DNA from: Celeribacter litoreus
GTDB taxonomy: Bacteria > Pseudomonadota > Alphaproteobacteria > Rhodobacterales > Rhodobacteraceae
Assembly: GCF_020165855.1 (NCBI RefSeq)
Contig: NZ_JAIUFY010000005.1
Span: 124,001-188,000, forward strand
Direction: 5' to 3'
Length of the DNA stretch: 64,000 nucleotides
A program made the translations under genes and the position numbers. Below the pieces are notes generated by a model that did not search any database, was not told the DNA's origin, and saw nothing but the letters and a program-made list of their open reading frames with translations. This document shows, in pieces, positions 28,437 through 36,555 of the stretch (position 1 is the first letter of the stretch; each line of letters begins with the position of its first letter).

Positions 28437-29078
28437 GTGTTTATGTCTATCCGTCGCGCTTTCATGGGCTTTTCGCTGCTGGCTTTGGTCGCTTGCGCAG
28501 ATGCGGAGCAAATTACGACAGAAACACCACTGGTCGATCTCGGGGATTTTGCCCTTGGCCATAACATCGTGATCGCGAAGGACGTGCAAAAGGCGCCGTT
28601 TTCACGCAACGCAACCGAGGCGGAAATCGAAGAGGCGCTCGCAGCAGCGATGCAGGCGCGCCTCGGTCGATACGACGGCGAAAAACTCTACCACATCGGG
28701 ATCAAGGTGGATGCTTACGGGCTTGCAGCGCCCGGAGTTCCTGTTCTCTTCACGCCGAAATCCGTACTCGTTCTGGCGGTCAATATCTGGGACGATTCGC
28801 AGGAATTGAAACTCACCGAGAAACCGAAGATTTTGACCGTCTTCGAGAGTGTTTCCGGGGACACATTGGTCGGCTCGGGCCTCACGCGGTCAAGAGAGGA
28901 ACAGCTTGATATTCTTACGCGAAATGCCGCCCTCAAGATTGAGCGTTGGCTGCAGGAAAATGGTCAGTGGTTCGGTGTTGAACCTATCGCCGCAGAAATG
29001 ACCGATGCCGAGGAAGCAAAGGCCGCGCTCGACGTTCTTGCACCGGATGCGATTTCAGAGAACACAAATAGCAACTGA
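28437..29078 (+). CDS. Putative lipoprotein
   Basis: A 213-residue protein from GTG 28437, six bases after GAGGAGG; ATG 28443 is the alternative. A short basic N-terminus leads into a hydrophobic stretch and the lipobox LVAC (Cys20), so it is probably lipid-modified. The mature part has no family I recognise; it ends in a Glu/Ala-rich, Asn-rich tail. It follows the M48 gene by 46 bases and may belong to the same unit. Confidence 0.75.
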   Translation: MFMSIRRAFMGFSLLALVACADAEQITTETPLVDLGDFALGHNIVIAKDVQKAPFSRNATEAEIEEALAAAMQARLGRYDGEKLYHIGIKVDAYGLAAPGVPVLFTPKSVLVLAVNIWDDSQELKLTEKPKILTVFESVSGDTLVGSGLTRSREEQLDILTRNAALKIERWLQENGQWFGVEPIAAEMTDAEEAKAALDVLAPDAISENTNSN

Positions 29079-29081
29079 TGC

Positions 29082-29110
29082 TTGATTTTCCTCTCCAGAG
29101 CCAATAACTA
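29082..29110 (+). promoter_or_regulatory. Candidate tuf1 promoter
   Basis: TTGATT (29082-29087) and TAACTA (29105-29110) are 17 bases apart, about 60 bases upstream of tuf1. Confidence 0.5.
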
Positions 29111-29169
29111 GCCCGCGATGTTAATTCCGGGCCGAGAGCTGGCCCCTTCAAACCAAGAGGCGCCTCGAT

Positions 29170-30345
29170 ATGGCTAAAGGTAAGTTTGAACGTAACAAAC
29201 CGCACGTCAACATCGGCACGATCGGCCACGTTGACCACGGCAAAACGACTCTGACTGCAGCGATCACCAAGTACTTTGGTGACTTCAAAGCGTACGACCA
29301 GATTGACGGTGCGCCGGAAGAGAAAGCTCGCGGCATCACGATCTCGACGGCTCACGTTGAGTACGAGACCGAGAACCGTCACTACGCACACGTTGACTGC
29401 CCGGGTCACGCTGACTACGTGAAAAACATGATCACCGGTGCTGCCCAGATGGACGGCGGTATCCTGGTTGTGAACGCAGCAGACGGCCCGATGCCGCAGA
29501 CCCGTGAGCACATCCTGCTTGCGCGTCAGGTTGGCGTTCCGGCTCTCGTCGTGTTCATGAACAAAGTTGACCAGGTTGACGACGAAGAGCTTCTCGAGCT
29601 CGTCGAAATGGAAATCCGTGAGCTTCTGTCCGAGTACGACTTCCCGGGCGACGATATTCCGATCATCGCAGGTTCCGCTCTGGCCGCTATGGAAGGCCGC
29701 GATCCGGAAATCGGCGAAGAGAAGATCAAAGAACTGATGGCTGCAGTGGACGATTACATCCCTGAGCCTGAGCGTGCGATCGACCAGCCGTTCCTGATGC
29801 CGATCGAAGACGTGTTCTCGATCTCCGGTCGTGGTACCGTTGTGACCGGTCGTGTTGAGCGCGGCGTGATCAACGTAGGTGACGAGATCGAAATCGTTGG
29901 TATCCACGACACGAAGAAAACCACCTGTACCGGTGTTGAAATGTTCCGCAAACTGCTTGACCGCGGTGAAGCTGGCGACAACATCGGCGCCCTGCTGCGC
30001 GGCGTTGACCGTGACGGCGTTGAGCGTGGTCAGGTTCTGTGTAAGCCGGGCTCCGTGAACCCGCACACCAAATTCGAGGCTGAGGTCTACATCCTCACCA
30101 AAGAAGAAGGTGGCCGTCACACCCCGTTCTTCGCGAACTACCGTCCGCAGTTCTACTTCCGTACGACGGACGTCACCGGTACCTGCATCCTGCCGGAAGG
30201 CACCGAGATGGTTATGCCTGGCGACAACCTGAAGCTCTCCGCTGAGCTGATTGCACCGATCGCCATGGAAGAAGGCCTCCGCTTCGCTATCCGCGAAGGC
30301 GGCCGCACCGTGGGTTCCGGCGTTGTCTCCAAAATCATCGAGTAA
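29170..30345 (+). CDS. tuf: Elongation factor Tu, copy 1
   Basis: A 391-residue translational GTPase that brings aminoacyl-tRNA to the ribosome. G1 [11 protein letters not shown]3 DCPGHADY and G4 NKVD are intact. The protein is identical to the second copy at 50484-51659, and I see no nucleotide difference in the coding region in the stretches compared. This copy has its own promoter and a terminator, and stands upstream of tRNA-Trp, secE and nusG, where one tuf gene is expected. Confidence 0.98.
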   Translation: MAKGKFERNKPHVNIGTIGHVDHGKTTLTAAITKYFGDFKAYDQIDGAPEEKARGITISTAHVEYETENRHYAHVDCPGHADYVKNMITGAAQMDGGILVVNAADGPMPQTREHILLARQVGVPALVVFMNKVDQVDDEELLELVEMEIRELLSEYDFPGDDIPIIAGSALAAMEGRDPEIGEEKIKELMAAVDDYIPEPERAIDQPFLMPIEDVFSISGRGTVVTGRVERGVINVGDEIEIVGIHDTKKTTCTGVEMFRKLLDRGEAGDNIGALLRGVDRDGVERGQVLCKPGSVNPHTKFEAEVYILTKEEGGRHTPFFANYRPQFYFRTTDVTGTCILPEGTEMVMPGDNLKLSAELIAPIAMEEGLRFAIREGGRTVGSGVVSKIIE

Positions 30346-30368
30346 TCTCTCGCTGATTTGAAAGTTAG

Positions 30369-30398
30369 AAAGGGCTCCACGAAAGTGGGGCCCTTTTT
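30369..30398 (+). terminator. Terminator after tuf1
   Basis: AAAGGGCTCCAC (30369-30380) pairs with GTGGGGCCCTTT (30385-30396) across a GAAA tetraloop, with one G-U pair, then a T-run. Confidence 0.92.
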
Positions 30399-30466
30399 CG
30401 TTCTCCGCTCTTTGATATTGAGCGATGTGCCGGTAGGCTGGTGGCGTCTATTTTGCGAAAGTTATT

Positions 30467-31795
30467 ATGCGCCTGAGCACACTCCTAATTGCCCTGCCGT
30501 TTGTCATTCTGCCGCCTGTGGCGCAGGCCAAGCCGCTTCTGCTCAACTCCGAAGACACATATGTCTCCGCCTGCATCGACGGATGGGAGACCCCAGAGCG
30601 ATTGGTCCAGATCTGTGAGCTAGCGCTGGATGCCGCGGGCGCGAGCACCACGCAGCGGCTGAAAATCATGAACCAGTTGGCGTGGAGCTATGAGGATCTG
30701 GGGCAAGATGAGCGTGGCTGTGAGATCTATGACGAGATGCTGCTCATCGAGCCAAATTCGACGATGGGGCTCAATGGCCTCGGGTGGTGTGCTTGGTCCA
30801 AAGGCGAGTATGGCGAGGCCGCTGAGGCTTTCGAGCAGGCACTTTCCGTGATATTTCAAGCGGAATCACTAGCTGGGGCCGCGTCGAGCAAGTTTCGCGG
30901 GGGTAGGGTTGACTTCGAAGAGGCTTCCGAGGGGCTTGAAGCCGCGCATGCCGTAGATCCTGACTATATATGACCGATCACAGAGCTTGGGTGGCTCGCG
31001 TTCGGGCTAAATAGCTACGAAGTTGCAGAAGACGCGTTCCGCCGCGTTGTCGCATTCGATGATGGGGATGTTCATACCCATTTTGCGCTGAGCGAAGTTC
31101 TCCACGAACTCGGCCGGTATGAAGAGTCTCTCGAGCATATTAACAAGGCCATCGAGTATGGCGGAGAGGAATTCGACTTCGTCAATTCGCGGGGCGTGAA
31201 CCTACTCTTTTTGGGGCGTTACCGTGTGGCTGAGTATGAAGCGGATCGGATGATTGAGTTGTGGCCGGACAGGGCGGAGGGGTACGTTCTGAAGGCGCGT
31301 GCGCAATATTATAGCGGGCGAGGGGGCGAGGCCTTTGGGCTGCTCAAAAGGGTCGCCTACGACGAGACGCTTGACCCTGACCAAGCAAGGTGGGCTGCTC
31401 ACTGGCTCGCGACTCTCTATGAGGATGACGCGCGGCCCGAAGAGGTCTTATCTGTGCTTGATGGCATTGAGGATGATGGCAGTCTTCCGGACTATCACCA
31501 CACGATGGCGTTCTGGGCAGCGTTCCGGACGGATCGTCTCGACCGAGCAGGGGTGGCGCGTGATGCGTTGTTGGAAATGAACCCACAGTCGCCGGATGCG
31601 ACATACTTTGATGCGATCCTGCTTGCGAAGAGCAAGTCATTCGATGCGGCCCAGGAGAAGGTGAAAGAGGCAATCTCCTACGGCTACGATCCGCAGTGGC
31701 TCGACGAATTCTACGGAGTGCTGGCGGGGCACGGCGAGTACCTGCGCCTGATCCAATTCAAGCTCCACCTGAGCCACGCAAAGAGTGAAGACTGA
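30467..31795 (+). pseudogene. TPR-repeat protein gene interrupted by an in-frame TGA
   Basis: The frame from ATG 30467 encodes a signal peptide (about residues 1-22) and tetratricopeptide-like helices, then meets TGA at 30971-30973. The same frame continues without a stop for 273 more codons to the TGA ending at 31795, still encoding TPR-type repeats (for example LGRYEESLEHINKAIEYGG). No frameshift is needed, so this is a nonsense change in a protein of about 442 residues or an assembly error. The downstream half has no convincing start. Function, if any, is unknown; TPR proteins mediate protein contacts. Confidence 0.75.
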
Positions 31796-31835
31796 GACTT
31801 TTACGTCGACGTTGAGTTTCTCGACAGTTTTCCGC

Positions 31836-31864
31836 TTGCAAAGCGGCGCGCCCTTTCGTATCTG
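31836..31864 (+). promoter_or_regulatory. Candidate tRNA-Trp promoter
   Basis: TTGCAA (31836-31841) and TATCTG (31859-31864) are 17 bases apart, placing a start about seven bases before the tRNA. Confidence 0.5.
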
Positions 31865-31877
31865 ACTGCACGGCCTT

Positions 31878-31953
31878 AGGGGTATAGCTCAGCTGGTAGA
31901 GCGACGGTCTCCAAAACCGTAGGTCGCGGGTTCGAACCCTGCTGCCCCTGCCA
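31878..31953 (+). tRNA. trnW: tRNA-Trp (anticodon CCA)
   Basis: A 76-nt tRNA with CCA encoded. The acceptor arm pairs AGGGGTA (31878-31884) with TGCCCCT (31943-31949), G is the discriminator, and CCA is at 31951-31953. The D-arm TAGCTCAGCTGGTAGAG, the anticodon loop CTCCAAA and the T-arm GGTTCGAACC are regular. tRNA-Trp next to secE-nusG is a conserved bacterial arrangement. Confidence 0.97.
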
Positions 31954-32033
31954 AACATCCAGCCGAAGGAACCGGGACGATGGACAACACCCTCATTTGA
32001 ACCTTTTCGAAGATTTCAAATAGGAGGTGCACC

Positions 32034-32702
32034 ATGCCCTTTTCTACTCCCGATACATCCTTTCCTCTGCGTCTGCCGGATGGCTCTGTCCACGGCGGAA
32101 CCGTGTTTCTCTCTGCGATTCTGGAACACCCCCGGATTGAGGTGGGCGACTACAGCTACGCGTCCTCACATCAACCGTTTCTCGACGGTGCAGACGTCGC
32201 TGCGCGTCTTGCGCCCTACACCTATGAGTTCAGCCCTGAACGGTTGATCATCGGGAAATTCTGCCAGATCGCCCACGGCGCGCAGTTCATCACGTCGTCT
32301 GCGAACCATCGCTTTGACGGCCTTTCGAGCTTTCCATTCATGATCTTCGACGATGCCCTGCCTGTCGGGCGTCCTTCCATGCCTGATCCCGGGCCGGATA
32401 CTGTCATCGGCAACGATGTGTGGATCGGCACGGGCGCGATGATCTTGCCTGGGGCCGTGATTGGTGATGGTGTGATCGTTGGAGCGGGCGCGGTTGTGCG
32501 CGGCGAGATTGCGCCTTACACGATCATCTCGGGCAATCCCGCGCAGCAGGTGCGAGAGCGCTTGTCTCCCGAGGATGCCGCGCGAATGCAAGCGCTCGCG
32601 TGGTGGGACTGGCCGATTGAAACCATCCTTGCGCATGAAGCGGAGATCTGTGGACAAGACATTGCGGCGCTTGAACGCATCGCGGAGCGCATGCGGGCTT
32701 GA
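32034..32702 (+). CDS. CatB-like O-acetyltransferase (hexapeptide repeat)
   Basis: A 222-residue protein with left-handed beta-helix hexapeptide repeats (IGNDVWIGTGAMILPGAVIGDG, read as short I-G-x-x-x-x units) and the SSANHRFDGLSSFPF catalytic region containing the conserved His. This is the xenobiotic acyltransferase (CatB/Vat) subgroup, which acetylates chloramphenicol or streptogramin A in some members, but many chromosomal members have other or unknown substrates. AGGAGG precedes the start. It is inserted between tRNA-Trp and secE. Confidence 0.82.
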   Translation: MPFSTPDTSFPLRLPDGSVHGGTVFLSAILEHPRIEVGDYSYASSHQPFLDGADVAARLAPYTYEFSPERLIIGKFCQIAHGAQFITSSANHRFDGLSSFPFMIFDDALPVGRPSMPDPGPDTVIGNDVWIGTGAMILPGAVIGDGVIVGAGAVVRGEIAPYTIISGNPAQQVRERLSPEDAARMQALAWWDWPIETILAHEAEICGQDIAALERIAERMRA

Positions 32703-32757
32703 AATTCCCGTCCCGCTCGCGTATCTGCGCCGGGTAATCAAGGTTCAGGACAAAGAT

Positions 32758-32958
32758 ATGGCCACGAAAACCAATCCGCTTCAGTTCATTCAGCAGGTGC
32801 GTGCAGAGGCCTCCAAGATCGTATGGCCGACCCGCCGCGAAGTGATGCTGACCACTCTGATGGTCTTCGTAATGGCTGCGCTGACGGCGACGTTCTTCTT
32901 CCTCGTCGATCTCCTGATCCGCTCTGGTCTCGCTGGCTTCCTCAACCTCTTCGGCTGA
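32758..32958 (+). CDS. secE: Preprotein translocase subunit SecE
   Basis: A 66-residue single-helix subunit of SecYEG. The cytoplasmic QFIQQVRAEASKIVWPTRREV motif is followed by one transmembrane helix (about 33-60). The short single-span form is usual outside enterobacteria. AGGA lies at 32747-32750. It precedes nusG, but a 240-bp gap with a hairpin separates them. Confidence 0.95.
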   Translation: MATKTNPLQFIQQVRAEASKIVWPTRREVMLTTLMVFVMAALTATFFFLVDLLIRSGLAGFLNLFG

Positions 32959-32983
32959 GCCAAAAGCGCGGACATGAAATTGA

Positions 32984-33005
32984 GCCCCTGCCGATGTGCG
33001 GGGGC
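32984..33005 (+). terminator. Hairpin in the secE-nusG gap
   Basis: GCCCCTGC (32984-32991) pairs with GCGGGGGC (32998-33005), one G-U pair, 6-base loop. Only a few Ts follow, so it may be a weak terminator or attenuator. The remaining gap up to nusG (33006-33198) shows no gene; I see no clear promoter. Confidence 0.45.
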
Positions 33006-33198
33006 TTCGTCGTTTCCGGGAGACCGCTAAAGGCTTGAACTCAAAGCCCAGAGGCGTTAGAGCGGGCGCACTCTACCGACGGGGCGTGCAGCGATTCGAG
33101 TTGTGCGCCGCTTTACTATTCGGGCGAGTGACACGTAAGTGACTGATGAATAAACGAGTTCCGGTGCAATGCCGGACGATGGAAAAGGCAAAGGCACC

Positions 33199-33732
33199 AT
33201 GGCGAAGCGTTGGTATTCGGTAAGCGTTCTCTCGAACTTCGAGAAAAAAATCGCCGAAGCGATCAAAACCGCCGTGGAAGAAAAGGGCCTGCAGGATCAG
33301 ATCGAAGAAGTTCTGGTGCCGACCGAAGAGGTCATTGAGGTGCGCCGGGGCAAGAAGGTGACGACCGAGCGTCGTTTCATGCCGGGCTACGTGCTCGTGC
33401 GCATGGAAATGACCGATGAGGGGTATCACCTGATCAACTCGATCAACCGGGTCACCGGTTTCCTCGGTTCTTTCGGCAAGCCGATGCCGATGCGCGATTC
33501 GGAGGTCGAGGCGATTCTCGGTCGCGTGGAAGAAAATGCTGAGGCGCCGCGCTCCACGATCACCTTCGAGGTGGGCGAGCAGGTGTCCGTTGCCGAGGGC
33601 GCTTTCGAGGGCTTTGACGGCATGGTGGAAGAGGTGGACGACGCCAACCAGCGTCTGAAAGTCTCCGTGTCGATCTTTGGCCGGGCAACGCCGGTCGAAT
33701 TGGAATTCACTCAGGTCAACAAAACGGCCTGA
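33199..33732 (+). CDS. nusG: Transcription termination/antitermination protein NusG
   Basis: A 177-residue RNA polymerase-binding factor that links transcription with Rho and the ribosome. The NGN domain starts KRWYSVSVLSNFEKKI and includes RRFMPGYVLVRMEM; the KOW domain carries VSVAEGAFEGFDGMVEEVD. ATG 33199 is preferred over in-frame ATG 33169 because it gives the usual MAKRWY start. Confidence 0.96.
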   Translation: MAKRWYSVSVLSNFEKKIAEAIKTAVEEKGLQDQIEEVLVPTEEVIEVRRGKKVTTERRFMPGYVLVRMEMTDEGYHLINSINRVTGFLGSFGKPMPMRDSEVEAILGRVEENAEAPRSTITFEVGEQVSVAEGAFEGFDGMVEEVDDANQRLKVSVSIFGRATPVELEFTQVNKTA

Positions 33733-33815
33733 GCGTTTCGCGTCCCGCACGGGATGCATTGAGCCGTGGGAGAGGCGGGTCGCGCGCGATCCAATTCAGA
33801 CCACACAACATAAGA

Positions 33816-33839
33816 GGTCACGAAACGCGTTTTGTGACC
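33816..33839 (+). promoter_or_regulatory. 24-bp near-perfect palindrome in the rplKA leader
   Basis: GGTCACGAAACG (33816-33827) and CGTTTTGTGACC (33828-33839) are complementary apart from one G-U pair. On the transcript it forms a long stem ending two bases before the GGAAAGG ribosome-binding site of rplK. In E. coli r-protein L1 binds the leader of rplKA to repress it; this stem is a candidate for the same role. Confidence 0.5.
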
Positions 33840-33858
33840 GTTGGAAAGGAAAAGGCCA

Positions 33859-34308
33859 ATGGCTAAGAAACTCGCAGGTACGATGAAGCTGCAAGTGCCC
33901 GCCGGTCAAGCGAACCCGTCCCCGCCAGTGGGTCCGGCGCTCGGTCAGCGTGGTATCAACATCATGGAATTCTGTAAGGCGTTTAACGCTAAGACGCAGG
34001 ATATGGAGCCGGGTGCACCGTGCCCGACCGTGATCACCTACTACTCCGACAAATCCTTCGCGATGGACATCAAGACGCCGCCGGCATCTTATTACCTCAA
34101 GAAGGCAGCTGGTCTTAAGCCGGTCGGCAAACGGAACCGCCCCAAAGGCGCGTCCCTGCCGGGTCGTGAGACCGTCGCATCCGTGACCGTTGCCCAAGTG
34201 CGCGAGATCGCAGAAGCGAAGATGAAAGACCTGAACGCGAATGACGTTGAAGCAGCAATGCAGATCATCGTTGGCTCCGCGAAATCCATGGGCATCGAGG
34301 TGAAGTGA
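33859..34308 (+). CDS. rplK: 50S ribosomal protein L11
   Basis: A 149-residue component of the GTPase-associated centre. It shows the proline-rich N-terminal [28 protein letters not shown] motif in pieces and the rRNA-binding C-terminal domain ending [15 protein letters not shown] 33859 has GGAAAGG upstream. It overlaps rplA by one base. Confidence 0.97.
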   Translation: MAKKLAGTMKLQVPAGQANPSPPVGPALGQRGINIMEFCKAFNAKTQDMEPGAPCPTVITYYSDKSFAMDIKTPPASYYLKKAAGLKPVGKRNRPKGASLPGRETVASVTVAQVREIAEAKMKDLNANDVEAAMQIIVGSAKSMGIEVK

Positions 34309-35006
34309 TGGCGAAAGTTGGCAAACGTACCGCAGCTGCCCGTGAAGCTTTCGCTGGCAAAGAGAACGTCACCGTCGAGGAAGCAGTTGAGCTGATCAAA
34401 GCAAACGCGACCGCAAAATTCGACGAGACCATTGAAATCGCGCTCAACCTCGGTGTTGACCCGCGTCACGCAGACCAGATGGTTCGCGGCGTTGTGACCC
34501 TGCCGAACGGCACCGGTAAAACCGTCCGCGTTGCTGTGTTCGCTCGTGGCCCGAAGGCTGACGAAGCAACCGCTGCTGGCGCAGACATCGTTGGTGCAGA
34601 AGACCTGATGGAAACCATTCAGGGCGGCACCATCGAGTTCGATCGTTGCATTGCAACGCCGGACATGATGCCGATCGTTGGCCGTCTCGGTAAAATCCTC
34701 GGCCCGCGCAACCTGATGCCGAACCCGAAGGTTGGCACTGTGACCATGGACGTCAAAGCTGCTGTTGAAGCTGCTAAAGGCGGTGAAGTTCAGTTCAAAG
34801 CCGAGAAAGCCGGTGTTGTGCACGCTGGTGTTGGCAAAGTGTCCTTCGACGCTTCCAAGCTCGCTGAAAACATCCGCGCATTCGTGGATGCTGTTCAGAA
34901 AGCAAAGCCGACTGGTGCAAAAGGCGCCTACATGAAGAAGGTTTCCCTGTCCTCGACCATGGGCCCGGGTGTTTCCATCTCTGTGGACTCCGCTTCCGGC
35001 AACTAA
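34308..35006 (+). CDS. rplA: 50S ribosomal protein L1
   Basis: A 232-residue protein of the L1 stalk; also an mRNA-binding repressor of rplKA in other bacteria. The family signature [21 protein letters not shown] is present, as is the N-terminal block ending [12 protein letters not shown]. Its ATG overlaps the rplK stop by one base. A strong terminator follows. Confidence 0.97.
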   Translation: MAKVGKRTAAAREAFAGKENVTVEEAVELIKANATAKFDETIEIALNLGVDPRHADQMVRGVVTLPNGTGKTVRVAVFARGPKADEATAAGADIVGAEDLMETIQGGTIEFDRCIATPDMMPIVGRLGKILGPRNLMPNPKVGTVTMDVKAAVEAAKGGEVQFKAEKAGVVHAGVGKVSFDASKLAENIRAFVDAVQKAKPTGAKGAYMKKVSLSSTMGPGVSISVDSASGN

Positions 35007-35029
35007 GTTTTAAACTTAGTGAGAATTTG

Positions 35030-35060
35030 AAAGGCGCTCCGCGAGGGGCGCCTTTTGTTT
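35030..35060 (+). terminator. Terminator after rplA
   Basis: AAAGGCGCTCC (35030-35040) pairs with GGGGCGCCTTT (35045-35055) over a GCGA tetraloop, then T-rich sequence. It separates rplKA from the rplJ leader. Confidence 0.85.
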
Positions 35061-35232
35061 TCGGTTTTGAGGTGATGCAATGGGTTGCGCGCACCCTTAA
35101 TTCCTTCTAAACACCCTCTTGCATCCCAGCGTGCGATTCGTCGTGCGCTGTTTTGCGTTTCGTCCAAGACGGTGGGTGATCGGGATATGTCGGTCATAAT
35201 TCCTGCCTGAGACGGGAAGACGACAAGTTTCT

Positions 35233-35326
35233 CCGAGGCTAACCTCGGGCGACTTTGGCGCAGCCCCGTAACGGACTTCGTGCCGGTTTCAACCGGTAGA
35301 ATTGAGCCGGGAGGGGAGACCCTCCC
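35233..35326 (+). promoter_or_regulatory. Structured rplJ leader (L10-leader-like)
   Basis: Three perfect hairpins are visible: CCGAGG/CCTCGG (35233-35248, CTAA loop), CCGGTT/AACCGG (35283-35296, TC loop) and GGGAGGG/CCCTCCC (35309-35326, GAGA loop), ending just before the GGAG ribosome-binding site. In many bacteria the (L10)(L7/L12)4 complex represses rplJL by binding such a leader. The rest of the 337-bp gap upstream (35061-35232) shows no gene; the promoter was not resolved. Confidence 0.55.
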
Positions 35327-35343
35327 ATACTTGGAGTAAAACT

Positions 35344-35859
35344 GTGGATAGAGCACAAAAAGAAAAAATGGTCGAAGAGCTCGGCCAAATCTTTGACAGC
35401 TCTGGCGTCGTTGTGGTTGCCCACTACGAAGGTCTCACGGTTGCTGAAATGCAGGACCTGCGCGCTCGCATGCGTGAAGCTGGTGGGTCCGTCCGCGTTG
35501 CCAAGAACAAGCTCGCCAAAATCGCCCTCGACGGAAAGCCTTGCGCAAGCGTTGCTGAATTCCTGACGGGCATGACCGTTCTCACCTACTCGGAAGATCC
35601 TGTGGCTGCTGCCAAGGTCGCCGATGCATATGCCAAAGATAACGACAAGTTCGTGATCCTCGGTGGTGCAATGGGTGAAAACGCACTCGACGTCGCTGGT
35701 GTTAAAGCCGTGGCACAGATGCCGTCCCGCGAGGAGCTTATTGCCTCCATCGTTGGCTGCATTGGTGCACCTGCTTCCAACATCGCTGGCGCGATTGGCG
35801 CTCCTGCTTCGAACATCGCTGGCATCCTGTCTACTATCGAAGACAAGGCTGCTGCATAA
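35344..35859 (+). CDS. rplJ: 50S ribosomal protein L10
   Basis: A 171-residue stalk-base protein from GTG 35344. It has the N-terminal [15 protein letters not shown] region, the [16 protein letters not shown] block, and the C-terminal helix ([15 protein letters not shown]) that recruits L7/L12 dimers. A duplicated [10 protein letters not shown] unit lies just before that helix. GGAG precedes the start. Confidence 0.96.
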   Translation: MDRAQKEKMVEELGQIFDSSGVVVVAHYEGLTVAEMQDLRARMREAGGSVRVAKNKLAKIALDGKPCASVAEFLTGMTVLTYSEDPVAAAKVADAYAKDNDKFVILGGAMGENALDVAGVKAVAQMPSREELIASIVGCIGAPASNIAGAIGAPASNIAGILSTIEDKAAA

Positions 35860-35928
35860 GCAATTAGAGACCGACGTGGTTGTAAACACACGCGTTGGAA
35901 CACATCTTAAACGAACGGAAACAGTACA

Positions 35929-36303
35929 ATGGCTGATCTGAAGAAACTTGCAGAAGAGATCGTGGGTCTCACCCTTCTCGAAGCACAAGAACTGAAAACC
36001 ATCCTCAAAGACGAGTATGGCATCGAACCCGCTGCTGGCGGCGCTGTAATGATGGCTGGCCCGGCAGGCGATGCTGGCGCAGCAGCAGAAGAGAAGACCG
36101 AATTTGACGTCGTTCTCAAAGACGCTGGCGCATCCAAAATCAACGTCATCAAAGAAGTTCGCGGCCTGACCGGTCTCGGCCTCAAAGAAGCCAAAGAGCT
36201 CGTTGAAGCTGGCGGCAAAATCAAAGAAGGCGTTGAGAAAGCTGAAGCTGAAGAAGTCAAAGCTAAGCTGGAAGCAGCTGGCGCGACTGTCGAGCTGGCC
36301 TAA
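35929..36303 (+). CDS. rplL: 50S ribosomal protein L7/L12
   Basis: A 124-residue acidic stalk protein. The N-terminal dimerisation domain ([22 protein letters not shown]), a flexible Ala/Gly hinge (about 38-52) and the C-terminal factor-binding domain with [20 protein letters not shown] are all clear. The ribosome-binding site is weak despite the high expression expected. Confidence 0.97.
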   Translation: MADLKKLAEEIVGLTLLEAQELKTILKDEYGIEPAAGGAVMMAGPAGDAGAAAEEKTEFDVVLKDAGASKINVIKEVRGLTGLGLKEAKELVEAGGKIKEGVEKAEAEEVKAKLEAAGATVELA

Positions 36304-36335
36304 TCGCCTCGGCCTTGCGGCCAACCAAAATATGG

Positions 36336-36418
36336 GCTGGATCCGGGAATTCCCGGGTCCAGCTTAACCTGTCTTAGAAAGGACCTTTCGCGAGAGCGTT
36401 ACGAAAAAGGTCTTTTCT
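36336..36418 (+). promoter_or_regulatory. Two long hairpins between rplL and rpoB
   Basis: GCTGGATCCGGG (36336-36347) pairs with CCCGGGTCCAGC (36352-36363), 12 bp with an AATT loop. Then 36376-36388 pairs with 36406-36418, 13 bp with one G-U. Neither is followed by a strong T-run. In E. coli this intergenic region carries an attenuator and an RNase III processing site; a similar role is inferred. The rest of the 252-bp gap holds no gene. Confidence 0.55.
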
Positions 36419-36555
36419 CAGGAGAGGTTCAAAGATCGGGAGCTCCCTTTGGGTCGGGAGCAGGAATAGATCGAACCCCTCTGTTTCGTCAGGGCTCATC
36501 CTCCGGCACCCAACGGAGAATGACGCTTGCGAAAATTCGAAAGGTGTAGACGCGT

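Noticed and set aside
30971-30973. TGA in the TPR gene as a selenocysteine codon
   Set aside because: No redox motif or cysteine context around it, no clear SECIS-like hairpin directly downstream, and selenoproteins of TPR type are not known to me.
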